Origin: Thioclava atlantica
Lineage (GTDB): Bacteria > Pseudomonadota > Alphaproteobacteria > Rhodobacterales > Rhodobacteraceae
Length of the DNA: 64,000 bases
Direction: 5' to 3'
NCBI RefSeq assembly: GCF_000737065.1
Contig: NZ_AQRC01000004.1
Location: 124,001 to 188,000 of the forward strand
Below, in pieces: positions 45,904-54,958 of this stretch. The position numbers were made by a program, and so were the translations under genes. Numbering within the stretch: the stretch's first letter is position 1; each line of letters starts with the position of its first letter. The notes under the pieces were generated by a model that saw only the letters and a list, made by a program, of their open reading frames with translations, was not told the origin of the DNA and made no database searches.

Positions 45904-48891
45904 ATGAGTTCCGACCAGACCACCGAGACGAGCGCCCCCGATTATCGCGGCACCGTCTTCCTGCCCAAGACCGAATTCCCGATGCGTGCGGGCCTGCCCG
46001 CCCGCGAGCCCGAATGGCTCGCGCGTTGGGAGAAAATCGGCATCTACGACCGGCTGCGCGAGAAGGCCGCGCGCGAGGGCAACCGCGCGCCCTTCACGCT
46101 GCATGACGGCCCGCCCTATGCCAATGGCCATCTCCATATCGGTCACGCGCTCAACAAGATCCTGAAGGATTTCATCACCCGTTCGCAGCAGATGATGGGG
46201 CGCGATGCGCGCTATGTGCCGGGCTGGGATTGCCACGGGCTTCCGATCGAATGGAAGATCGAGGAACAGTATCGCGCCAAGGGCCTCGACAAGGACGAGG
46301 TGGACGTGGTGGCCTTCCGCCGCGAATGCCGCGCCTTCGCCGACAAATGGGTCGATATCCAGCGCGAGGAGTTCCAGCGCCTCGGCGTCTACGGCAACTG
46401 GGCCGATCCCTACCTGACGATGAACTATCATGCCGAGGCGGTGATCGCCGAGGAATTCATGAAGTTCCTGATGAACGGCACCCTCTATCAGGGCTCGAAG
46501 CCGGTGATGTGGTCGCCTGTCGAGAAGACCGCGCTGGCCGAGGCCGAGGTCGAGTATCACGACCATACCAGCCACACGATCTGGGTGCGCTTCCGGGTAC
46601 GCCGCGGCGGCAACGCCCCGATGCCCACCGAAGACCCGGTGGAATATGACGATGCGGATCAGGCGCTGCTGGCCGATCAGCTTCATCAGGCGGCGGTGGT
46701 GATCTGGACCACCACCCCCTGGACGATCCCGCAAAACCGCGCGGTCTCGTTCCACCCGTCGATCGCCTACGGCCTCTATCGCGTCGACGCGGTCGAGGAG
46801 AAATCGACCGCGACCGAGGGCGAGCTTCTGCTGATGGCCGATGCGCTCGCGCAGTCGGTGATGGATCAGGCCAAGGTCTCCGGCTTCACCCGCACCCGCG
46901 ATGTCGGCGCGACGGAACTGGAAGGGCTCACGCTCGCCCATCCCTATGCCGGGGTCGAGGGCGCGAATGGCGAATGGGATTTCGACGTCCCCTGCCTGCC
47001 GGGCGATCACGTCACCGACGAGGCCGGGACGGGCTTTGTCCATACCGCCCCTTCGCATGGCGACGACGACTACCAGATGGGCCTCAAGTTCGGCCTGCCG
47101 ATGACCTATAATGTCGAGCCCGACGGGACCTACCGCAAGGACCTGCCGCTGTTCGGCGGCGAGGCGATCATCGAGGCCGATGGCAAGGACGGCCCGGCCA
47201 ACGTATCGAACATCAAGCAACTGGCCTGGGCCGGAGCGCTGCTGGCGAAGGGCAAGATCAAGCACTCCTACCCGCATAGCTGGCGCTCCAAAGCCCCGCT
47301 GATCTATCGCAACACGCCGCAATGGTTCGCCGCGATCGACCACAAGCTGGACGATGGCATGGGCGAGTATGGCGACACGATCCGCGCCCGCGCGCTGACC
47401 TCGATCGAAGAGCTGGTGACCTTCACGCCTGAGAAGGGCAAGAACCGCCTGCATTCGATGATCGAGAACCGCCCGGACTGGGTGCTCAGCCGCCAGCGCG
47501 CCTGGGGCGTGCCGCTGACCTGCTTCGTCAAGAAAGGCGCCAAGCCCACCGACGACGATTTCCTGCTGCGCAATGCCGAGGTGAACGCCCGCATCTCCGC
47601 GGCCTTCGAAACCGAGGGCGCGGATGTCTGGTATCAGGACGGCTTCAAGGAAAAGGTTCTGAGCGGGCTGGTGAACCCCGACGATTACGAGCAGGTCTTC
47701 GACGTGCTCGACGTCTGGTTCGACAGCGGCTCCACCCATGCCTTCGTGCTGCGTGACCGCGCGGACGGGACCGAGGACGGCATCGCCGATGTCTATCTCG
47801 AAGGGACCGACCAGCATCGCGGCTGGTTCCATTCCTCGCTGCTGCAGGCCTGCGCCACGAAGGGCCGCGCGCCCTATCGCAACGTGGTGACCCACGGGTT
47901 CACGCTCGACGAGAAGGGCATGAAGATGTCCAAATCGCTCGGCAACACGATCGTGCCCGAGGAAGTCATCAAGCAATACGGCGCGGATATCCTGCGTCTC
48001 TGGGTCGCGCAGACCGACTTCACCGAGGACCAGCGCATCGGCCCGGAGATCCTGAAAGGGGTCGCCGACAGCTATCGCCGGCTGCGCAACACGCTGCGCT
48101 TCATGCTGGGCAATCTCGACGGGTTCTCGGAAGCCGAGCGTGTCGCGCCCGCCGAGATGCCGGAGCTGGAGCGTTGGGTGCTGCATCGTCTCGCGCAGCT
48201 CGATACCGAGGTCCGCAAGGGCTATGACGCCTTCGACTTCCAGGGCGTGTTCCAGCAGCTCTTCAACTTCTGCACGGTGGACCTGTCGGCGTTCTATTTC
48301 GATATCCGCAAGGATGTTCTTTATTGCGACGCCGAGGACAGCCTGCGCCGCCGGGCGGCACGCACGGTTCTCGACCTGCTGTTCCACCGCCTGACGACCT
48401 GGCTCGCGCCGATCCTCGTCTTCACGATGGAAGACGTGTGGCTGTCGCGCTTCCCGGGTGATGACGCATCCGTGCATCTCGAGGACATCCCCGAGACCCC
48501 GGCCGATTGGGCCGATGCCGAGCTCGCGGCGAAATGGGATGGCATCCGCCGCGCCCGCCGCGTGGTCACCGCCGCGCTGGAAGTGCAGCGGACGGCGAAG
48601 GTGATCGGTGCCTCGCTCGAGGCCGCGCCCGTGGTGCATGTCGAGGAAGCAGAGCTTCTGGCCGCGCTCAAATCCGTGGCCTTCGAGGATGTCTGCATCA
48701 CCTCGGATATCTCGCTGACCGCCGATCCGGCCCCGCAGGAGGCGTTCCGCCTTCCCGAACTGCCGGGCATCGCGGTGGTCTTCGAAAAGGCCGATGGCGA
48801 GAAATGCGAACGCTGCTGGAAGATCCTGCCCGATGTCGGCAACCACGCCCATCCCGGCACCTGCAAGCGCTGCGATGCGGCGCTCGATTGA
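45904..48891 (+). CDS. ileS: Isoleucyl-tRNA synthetase
   Basis: A 995-residue class I aminoacyl-tRNA synthetase, slightly longer than the roughly 940-residue E. coli enzyme. The HIGH motif is GHLHIGHAL and KMSKS appears as KGMKMSKSLGN. An editing (CP1) domain and a C-terminal zinc site (CERCWKILPDVGNHAHPGTCKRC) are present. It charges tRNA-Ile and edits valine. The start MSSDQTTETSAP is chosen for the GAGGA upstream. Confidence 0.97.
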   Translation: MSSDQTTETSAPDYRGTVFLPKTEFPMRAGLPAREPEWLARWEKIGIYDRLREKAAREGNRAPFTLHDGPPYANGHLHIGHALNKILKDFITRSQQMMGRDARYVPGWDCHGLPIEWKIEEQYRAKGLDKDEVDVVAFRRECRAFADKWVDIQREEFQRLGVYGNWADPYLTMNYHAEAVIAEEFMKFLMNGTLYQGSKPVMWSPVEKTALAEAEVEYHDHTSHTIWVRFRVRRGGNAPMPTEDPVEYDDADQALLADQLHQAAVVIWTTTPWTIPQNRAVSFHPSIAYGLYRVDAVEEKSTATEGELLLMADALAQSVMDQAKVSGFTRTRDVGATELEGLTLAHPYAGVEGANGEWDFDVPCLPGDHVTDEAGTGFVHTAPSHGDDDYQMGLKFGLPMTYNVEPDGTYRKDLPLFGGEAIIEADGKDGPANVSNIKQLAWAGALLAKGKIKHSYPHSWRSKAPLIYRNTPQWFAAIDHKLDDGMGEYGDTIRARALTSIEELVTFTPEKGKNRLHSMIENRPDWVLSRQRAWGVPLTCFVKKGAKPTDDDFLLRNAEVNARISAAFETEGADVWYQDGFKEKVLSGLVNPDDYEQVFDVLDVWFDSGSTHAFVLRDRADGTEDGIADVYLEGTDQHRGWFHSSLLQACATKGRAPYRNVVTHGFTLDEKGMKMSKSLGNTIVPEEVIKQYGADILRLWVAQTDFTEDQRIGPEILKGVADSYRRLRNTLRFMLGNLDGFSEAERVAPAEMPELERWVLHRLAQLDTEVRKGYDAFDFQGVFQQLFNFCTVDLSAFYFDIRKDVLYCDAEDSLRRRAARTVLDLLFHRLTTWLAPILVFTMEDVWLSRFPGDDASVHLEDIPETPADWADAELAAKWDGIRRARRVVTAALEVQRTAKVIGASLEAAPVVHVEEAELLAALKSVAFEDVCITSDISLTADPAPQEAFRLPELPGIAVVFEKADGEKCERCWKILPDVGNHAHPGTCKRCDAALD

Positions 48892-48916
48892 GGGCAGCGC
48901 CACGGCAAGAGACAGA

Positions 48917-48946
48917 AAGGGCACCCGATCGGGTGCCCTTTTCATT
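48917..48946 (+). terminator. Intrinsic terminator after ileS
   Basis: AAGGGCACCC-GATC-GGGTGCCCTT is a perfect 10-bp stem (48917-48940), followed by TTCATTT. A strong terminator; a short Ts-only tail. Confidence 0.88.
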
Positions 48947-49044
48947 TGCCGAAGAAATGAGCCGAGCTCGCCGCACTAGCCGAAATGCACCTGCCTGAGA
49001 CCCGTCGCATCACCTCGCCCCGCGAGTGCGCCGCGCCGGGGCTG

Positions 49045-49479
49045 TCACTCCGGATCGTCCCTGTCCCGCAACCAGCGTTGCAGCGTGCGCTCTTCGATCT
49101 GGGCCTGTTCACGCCGGGCCAGGTCCGCAGCTTTCTTCGCGCGTGCCTGCTCGAGAAGCTTGTCGTAGGTTTTCGCGTCCTGGAACAGCGCCCGCATCCT
49201 GTCCTCGAGCGGCTGGCGACGCTGGTTCAAGGCGCCGATCTCGGTGTCGAGCCACGACACGGTCTCGCGCACCGCCTCCCGGAACCCGGCCGCATAGGGT
49301 GCGGTCTCGAGGGAGGTGACATGAAGCTCGTCGCGCGCGCGTGCCACCAGCGTGTCGCGTTCACCTTCAAGCCGCGCGACCTGCGCATTCAGGGTCGCGA
49401 GTTCGGCGGCCTGCTCTTCGAGCTCGCGCCGACGCAGCCGCCCGATCACGTCCAGCGCAGCGATCCGGTCCCGCGCCAT
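49045..49479 (-). CDS. FliJ-like coiled-coil protein (flagellar)
   Basis: A 144-residue, highly charged protein made almost entirely of helix: RRRELEEQAAELATLNAQVARLEGERD and LEQARAKKAADLARREQAQIEERTLQRW. This is the shape of FliJ, the flagellar export chaperone/ATPase stalk, but sequence identity cannot be shown by eye. It follows motA by 7 bases on the same strand. The start MARDRIAALD is chosen since longer frames have no coding signal. Confidence 0.55.
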   Translation of the reverse strand: MARDRIAALDVIGRLRRRELEEQAAELATLNAQVARLEGERDTLVARARDELHVTSLETAPYAAGFREAVRETVSWLDTEIGALNQRRQPLEDRMRALFQDAKTYDKLLEQARAKKAADLARREQAQIEERTLQRWLRDRDDPE

Positions 49480-49486
49480 GAGCCGC

Positions 49487-50356
49487 TCACGCCGCCTGCG
49501 GCAATTCTTTCTGCGCTTGTTCGACGGCGTAGAAATCGGGCTGATGGACGCTCGGGATGCTGCCGCGGCCGATCTCGACGCAGATATTCGGCGGATGATC
49601 ACTCACCAGCGCCACGAACACATCGCGGATCACCGAATAGAAGGCGGAGTCTTCCTCTTCGATCTGACGCAGGCGGCCGGACATCGGCTGAACGAAGCAA
49701 TAGGCGAGAAACACGCCCAGGAAGGTTCCGACAAGCGCGCCGCCGATCATGCCGCCCAGGATTTCCGGTGGCTGGTCGATCGCGCCCATCGTCTTGATCA
49801 CTCCGAGGACCGCCGCGATGATGCCGATCGCCGGCAGCGCATCGGAGACGGTCTGGAGCGCCGAGGCGGGCGCCATGACCTCGCGGTGATGCTTCTTGAG
49901 CTTGCGGTTGATCACGTCCTCGGTCTGATACTTGTCATCGAAATTCATCGCCAGCATGCGGAAACTGTCGGTCACCAGCTGGATCGCGAAATGGTCCTTC
50001 AGGATCCGCGGATAGCGGCTGAAGATCTCGCTCTCGGCGGGGGCCTCGATATGCGAGTCGAGCGCGATGATCCCCTTGTTGCGATAGAGCCGCGAAAGCT
50101 CGAACAGCAGGTTGAGCAGATCTGTGTAATCCGAGGTCTTCCATTTGCTGCCCTTGAGCACCTTCAGAAGCCCCCGGCCCGATTGCCGGATCATTCCGAA
50201 GGAGTTCGCGATGAGGAATGAGCCCAGGGCAGCACCGCCGATCATCATCCCCTCGAAAGGCAAGGCGTGAAGCAGAACCTCCATGTTCCCCCCGGAGAGG
50301 AGGAAACCGCCGAAAACAAGGCCCACTACGGCCAAAAAGCCAAGAATGATCGTCAT
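49487..50356 (-). CDS. motA: Flagellar motor stator protein MotA
   Basis: A 289-residue MotA with four membrane helices (about 3-22, 33-50, 170-192, 200-222). The conserved motif DALPAIGIIAAVLGVIKTMG and the cytoplasmic loop with charged residues (NRKLKKHHREV) that contact FliG are seen. It uses the proton or sodium motive force together with MotB; no motB gene lies in this window. Followed by the FliJ-like gene. Confidence 0.95.
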   Translation of the reverse strand: MTIILGFLAVVGLVFGGFLLSGGNMEVLLHALPFEGMMIGGAALGSFLIANSFGMIRQSGRGLLKVLKGSKWKTSDYTDLLNLLFELSRLYRNKGIIALDSHIEAPAESEIFSRYPRILKDHFAIQLVTDSFRMLAMNFDDKYQTEDVINRKLKKHHREVMAPASALQTVSDALPAIGIIAAVLGVIKTMGAIDQPPEILGGMIGGALVGTFLGVFLAYCFVQPMSGRLRQIEEEDSAFYSVIRDVFVALVSDHPPNICVEIGRGSIPSVHQPDFYAVEQAQKELPQAA

Positions 50357-50590
50357 TAATCTTTGTCCGCGTGTTTCGCGCCCTGCGGTCCTTCGACCGG
50401 CGGCCGCCGTTCCTCACATATCCCGAACAAATCTCCGGCCATGCTTGGATCAAGTCAAGTATAAATAGTTAACGCGTGGATTAAAGTAAGCATTACCACC
50501 AGAAAACAGGACAAAACCAAGGAAACTTGACCGCAATAACAAGAATAGATAGGCTCGTCGCAACAACGCATCTTGCATTCAGGGCATCCT

Positions 50591-51736
50591 ATGAACGCCA
50601 GCGCGGAAGCCATAGCCTTTCTGCTCGAGGAGCAGGACCTGCGCCACCTGTTCCAGCAGTGGCCGCCGCAGATGCGCCTCGCCGTCGGGCTCGACCCGGC
50701 AGGCGGATGTGCGATGCTGGTCTTTCACGCGACTGAGGCCGACCGCATCCTGCCCCGGCTCGCACGCTGCATGGAGTGGCGGGCCGATGAGTTCGCCGTC
50801 ATCCCGAAGATCGAGGGATACCACACCCGGCGGATGCTGTTTTCCGACGAGCAGAAGATCCTGTCCCTCGTTCACGAGACCGAAAACCTCCCCGAGGTCG
50901 CGCGCGACTATGCGATCAATTATGCCTACGCCGCCGATGAGGGGCTCGACCCTGAATCGCTGACCGACGCCAGGTCGGCGTCGGTCTCGCCCGAGGCGCG
51001 CGAGGTCGAGCGCCTCCTGTCGGAGCTGCACCCGCCCCAGGCCGCGCCGCCAAATCCGCATCACGCAAGTCTGGCCGTGCCGCCTGTCTCGCGGGTCCGG
51101 GAGGAGCCGGCGCGGATCGGCGGCGAGGACGGTGGGCCACCGGGCTTTCGACGGCTGAACGACACCCACCGGGCCGAGGCCCTCATGGCGTCCTGCGAGT
51201 TGGCACTCGTAGCTGGCGAGACCGTGCGGATCAGCATCGAGGAGGCAGGCACGGACGCGCAAAGCTACTCGATCAACGACATCTATTTCCGCGATGACCT
51301 TCGCAGCTTCGCCATTCCGGTGGCGGAACTGGCCCGACAGGGCGCGACGGCCCTCCCCGGTCAGATCCTGGCATCGGGGGAGTATTTCCCCGCCTCGCTT
51401 CTCGCGGCGTTGCGCCGGGCGCCGCTCTCGGCGCGATTGACCGCGCTCGACCATTTCATCTTCATCGCGCCCGAAGCCGCCAAGGTCCGCGCCACGCCTC
51501 TCTCCGCCCCGCCCCGAGAGACCCGCGGCAAACTATCCGCAGGGCGCACCGGCGCGAAGCCCCAGCTTCGCACGATGCTGGGCGGCGCCGCGCTGCTCGT
51601 TCTCTCGGCTCTGGCGCTTCAGCTCGGCCTCACCCCTGCGCTCAGCCACGGCGAGGCGCGCAAGGTTTCCCTCGATACGATCCGGGAATCCGTCTTCCAA
51701 TCGCTCGCGGAGCAACAGACCGGCAAGGAGCGCTGA
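50591..51736 (+). CDS. Unknown membrane-anchored protein in flagellar region
   Basis: A 381-residue protein. It has a globular N-terminal part (about 1-130), a proline-rich linker (about 135-165), a second domain (about 180-300) and a membrane helix near residue 335-355 (GGAALLVLSALALQLGLTP), then a short tail. No known domain is recognised. It is the first gene of a three-gene operon (3 bases to the next). Position opposite motA suggests a flagellar or surface-glycan task, but function is unknown. Start ATG MNASAEAIAF. Confidence 0.65.
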   Translation: MNASAEAIAFLLEEQDLRHLFQQWPPQMRLAVGLDPAGGCAMLVFHATEADRILPRLARCMEWRADEFAVIPKIEGYHTRRMLFSDEQKILSLVHETENLPEVARDYAINYAYAADEGLDPESLTDARSASVSPEAREVERLLSELHPPQAAPPNPHHASLAVPPVSRVREEPARIGGEDGGPPGFRRLNDTHRAEALMASCELALVAGETVRISIEEAGTDAQSYSINDIYFRDDLRSFAIPVAELARQGATALPGQILASGEYFPASLLAALRRAPLSARLTALDHFIFIAPEAAKVRATPLSAPPRETRGKLSAGRTGAKPQLRTMLGGAALLVLSALALQLGLTPALSHGEARKVSLDTIRESVFQSLAEQQTGKER

Positions 51737-51739
51737 GAC

Positions 51740-53086
51740 ATGGATTGCGCCATCATCACCCCGATCGGCCCCGGCCACCGCGACCTGTTCGAGGAAAGCT
51801 GCGCGCCTTCCGTCGAGACCGCGATCGCCTTCTCCAAGGGGTCCTTCGACCGGATCCATCACTATGCGATGGATGACACCCAAGGGCTTCATGGCCGCTC
51901 GGCGCGCCGCAATGCCGCGATCCGGCAGGCGCAGGAGGCGGGCGTGGAATGGATCTTCTTCCTCGATGCGGACGATGTGATGACACCCAACGCGTTCGAA
52001 GCCTTCGGACGGCGGCTCACCGAAGAGCCGAAGCTCGACGCGCTCTGGGGCTTGATCTGCGAATTCGATGCGGCTGGCGAGCCGCAACTTCGCGACAGCC
52101 AACCCGCAGAGATCTCGACCTATGCGGAGTTCCTCGCCACGCCGCCCTTCTTCGCCATCCAGATCGGGGGCTTCGTCCGCACCTCGCTGGTGTCGCGCTT
52201 CGGCTTCGACGAACAGATGGACACGGGAGAGGACTACAAGCTCTATCTGCAACTCTGGCAGACGGGGACTTGTGCGAAACGCCCCGAGATCTTCTTCGTC
52301 AATCGCCGCGACCGGCATTCTTCCGGCCCGCGCTCCGCGACCGGGGCGGACTGGTCGAGGCAGGTTGAAAGGATGTGGGCCGAGGCGGTGGAACGAAATC
52401 CGGTCTGGGCCCGGCTCGAGCACCAAGGCGTGCCGGCGAAGATGCAGATCACCAATCCGCTCGACATCATCCAGAACACCCATCTTCAGGGACGGTTCTT
52501 CGAGGACAGCTCGCTCGAGAAATTGCGCGGTCTGATCGGGGTGGAGGCGCCGCATATCGTCGAGGTGGGCGCGAATATCGGCAATCACGTCGTCTGGTAC
52601 GCCCAGCATCTGAACCCCGCGCGCATCTATCCGGTGGAGCCCAATCCCGAGGCGCTCGCGATCCTGGAAGGCAACATCGCCGCGAACGGGATCGAGGCGC
52701 TGATCGACCGACGCGGCATGGGGTACGGCGCCGGGCGCGAGGCAGGTAGTTTCCGCGCCGAGACCACGCAGGAGAACAACCTCGGCGCGACGACGCTGAT
52801 CGCCGATGACGCGGGCGACCTGAAGGTCGTGCCGCTCGACGCGCTCATGGCCGACGCCCGGGCCGATTTTCTCAAGATCGACGCCGAGGGGATGGAGCTT
52901 GACGTGCTCGCGGGTGCGGAGGCGCTGATCGCGCGCGACCGGCCCCTGATCTGGGTCGAGACACGGCGCGACAACCTCCTCGCCTTCGCGCAGGAGTGGT
53001 GCCGCGGGCATGACTACGTGCTGATCGACAGCGTGTTCTACGTCCATTCGATCGACTACTTCGCCATTCCGAGGGAACGCGCATGA
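51740..53086 (+). CDS. GT2-like glycosyltransferase fused to FkbM methyltransferase
   Basis: A 448-residue two-domain protein. The N-terminal part (about 1-230) is GT-A-like with an LDADDVM acidic motif at residues 75-81, expected to bind a nucleotide-sugar/metal. The C-terminal part (about 255-445) is an FkbM-type SAM methyltransferase: VEVGANIGNHVVWYA (from residue 274), VEPNPEALAILEGN and FLKIDAEGMELDVLAGA. It could transfer a sugar and then O-methylate it. Its start follows the previous stop by 3 bases; its stop overlaps the next start (ATGA). Confidence 0.82.
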   Translation: MDCAIITPIGPGHRDLFEESCAPSVETAIAFSKGSFDRIHHYAMDDTQGLHGRSARRNAAIRQAQEAGVEWIFFLDADDVMTPNAFEAFGRRLTEEPKLDALWGLICEFDAAGEPQLRDSQPAEISTYAEFLATPPFFAIQIGGFVRTSLVSRFGFDEQMDTGEDYKLYLQLWQTGTCAKRPEIFFVNRRDRHSSGPRSATGADWSRQVERMWAEAVERNPVWARLEHQGVPAKMQITNPLDIIQNTHLQGRFFEDSSLEKLRGLIGVEAPHIVEVGANIGNHVVWYAQHLNPARIYPVEPNPEALAILEGNIAANGIEALIDRRGMGYGAGREAGSFRAETTQENNLGATTLIADDAGDLKVVPLDALMADARADFLKIDAEGMELDVLAGAEALIARDRPLIWVETRRDNLLAFAQEWCRGHDYVLIDSVFYVHSIDYFAIPRERA

Positions 53087-54954
53087 CCCAGACCACCCTC
53101 TCCCGCAAAGACCGGCGTGCCCGCGCCGCCCGGGCGGTGAAGCATTACGGGATCTCCGACGGGGCGGCGGCCCTGACGATGCACGGGGCCTACGAGGCGC
53201 TGGCCGCAGCCGATGGCCTGCAAGCCGCGCGACTGGCGCATGAGGTGAGCCAGACCCACCCCTCCAATCGTCACCCCTGGATCGTGCTCGGGACCGTGGC
53301 CCTCGATCGCCGCGAGGCCGCGGCAGGGGCGCAATTCTTCGAGCGCGCGCTCCTGATCGCGCCCGCCGATCCGGTGGCCCTGGCGGGACTGGGCAAGGCG
53401 CGGGTTCTGCAAGCCGATATCTTCGGGGCGGTCGATCTCTTCGCGCGTGCGATCGAGCATGGCAGCGAAGACGTCGCGATGGCCCGCCTCTACGCCGATC
53501 TGATGGGACGGCTCGATCGCTCGACCACCGCCGGCCAAGGTCTGCGCAAGATGGCCGAGCGCATGAAGACAGCCGAGCTCTGGCTTATCACCGCCGAGGC
53601 ATTTGCACGCGGCGAAAGCAACGCCGAGGCCGCGCCCGCCTATGAGCAAGCCGCGCGCCTCGCGCCCACGCCGATCCCTCATCGGATCGGCCTGCTCAAG
53701 GCGAAACTCTTCCGACAGGACTATGCGGGCGTGATTGCCGGCGCCGATGCGCTCTTGCCTGATACGGAAGAAGAAAGTGGGCATCGCGATGAAATCGTCA
53801 CGCTGCGCATGGCCGCGCTGCGGGCGCATGGCGACCCGAAGGGCGCCCTCGACGCGCTTTCGCACCGCTTCCGCGACCCGGTCTACTATCAGCGCGCCCT
53901 TGGGTTTGCCGCCCAGTGCCACCTCGATCGCAACGAGCTGCATGAGGCCGGCATCGCCTTTCGCCAGGCGCTTCATGTCCTCGACGGGGCGGGTCCCTGG
54001 GTTCAGCGCGCCTATGGAACCTTCCTGATGGGACAGGGCGATTTCGTGTCGGGCGCATCTCATTACGCAGGCCGCCAACCCGACGCCAACCGCCGCCGCA
54101 TCCCTTACGAGAATTCCGCGCCCGAACGTCTCGCCACGCGCCAGCGCCTCTTTCTGGTGGACGAACAGGGGATCGGCGATCAGCTCGCCCTGTTGCCGAT
54201 CATCGAACGCGCGCCCCTGCCTGCCGGAGCTCGGATCACCTTTGTCGGCGATCCGCGGTTGAAGCCCTTGCTCGAGCGAAGCCGGCTTGAGGTCGAGTTC
54301 GCCGAGACGGCCGAGTTCGAGACCGGAACCCTGAGGGTCGCGCCCGAAGAGATGATCTTCGTGGGTGACTTGGCACGCTATCTCAGCGTCGAGGCCCTCG
54401 CGGATCACCCGTTGGGCGCCTACCTGCGCCCGGACACTCACCGCGTCGATGCGATCCGTGCCCGGTATCGCGCGAGGGCGCAGGGCGGGCCGGTCGTGGG
54501 TATCGCCTGGCACAGCAGCGACCCGATCACCGGCGCGCACCGCTCGATCGCGCTCGAGACCCTGCTGGCGGCGCTGCCCGCCGGGATGCTCGCGGTGAAC
54601 CTGCAATACGGGGCCCGCGGCGCGGAGCTCGCCGAGGCCGCCCGCACCCGCCCCGATCTGACGCTTTTCGACGACCCCGAGATCGATCAGCTTGCCGATC
54701 TCGACGGCTTTGCCGCGCAGATCATGGCGCTCGACCGGGTGGTGAGCATCGACAACACAACGGCCCATATCTGCGGTGCCTTGGCGCATCCCGACGCCCA
54801 TGTGCTGATCCCGAAAGGCGCGGCTTGCATGTGGTATTGGGGGCGCGAGGGATGCCCTGATCGCTGGTACGGCAATCTCACGCTTCACCGTCAGACGCAT
54901 CCTGGCGACTGGAGCGTTCCCCTGTCTGAGATCGCCGCGCTGTCACCGCGCTGA
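53083..54954 (+). CDS. TPR protein with C-terminal GT9-like domain
   Basis: A 623-residue protein. The N-terminal half contains TPR-like helix pairs (residues about 30-330; for example EAAAGAQFFERALLIAPADP). The C-terminal half resembles GT-B glycosyltransferases of the heptosyltransferase/TPR-GT kind: VGIAWHSSDP, then LYGARGAEL-like segment and VVSIDNTTAHICGALAHP. Such proteins glycosylate serine/threonine, including flagellin, in other bacteria. Coupled to the GT2-FkbM gene by a 4-base overlap and convergent with fliI (4-base gap). Confidence 0.78.
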   Translation: MTQTTLSRKDRRARAARAVKHYGISDGAAALTMHGAYEALAAADGLQAARLAHEVSQTHPSNRHPWIVLGTVALDRREAAAGAQFFERALLIAPADPVALAGLGKARVLQADIFGAVDLFARAIEHGSEDVAMARLYADLMGRLDRSTTAGQGLRKMAERMKTAELWLITAEAFARGESNAEAAPAYEQAARLAPTPIPHRIGLLKAKLFRQDYAGVIAGADALLPDTEEESGHRDEIVTLRMAALRAHGDPKGALDALSHRFRDPVYYQRALGFAAQCHLDRNELHEAGIAFRQALHVLDGAGPWVQRAYGTFLMGQGDFVSGASHYAGRQPDANRRRIPYENSAPERLATRQRLFLVDEQGIGDQLALLPIIERAPLPAGARITFVGDPRLKPLLERSRLEVEFAETAEFETGTLRVAPEEMIFVGDLARYLSVEALADHPLGAYLRPDTHRVDAIRARYRARAQGGPVVGIAWHSSDPITGAHRSIALETLLAALPAGMLAVNLQYGARGAELAEAARTRPDLTLFDDPEIDQLADLDGFAAQIMALDRVVSIDNTTAHICGALAHPDAHVLIPKGAACMWYWGREGCPDRWYGNLTLHRQTHPGDWSVPLSEIAALSPR

Positions 54955-54958
54955 GAGG

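Noticed and set aside
45079-48945. 1288-codon open frame on the minus strand across ileS and upstream
   Set aside because: It is the antisense of ileS, has no recognisable domain and reflects the high GC that leaves few stop codons.
50469-50484. CtrA-like TTAA-N8-TTAA upstream of 50591
   Set aside because: The spacing is 8 rather than the required 7, so it does not match the CtrA consensus.
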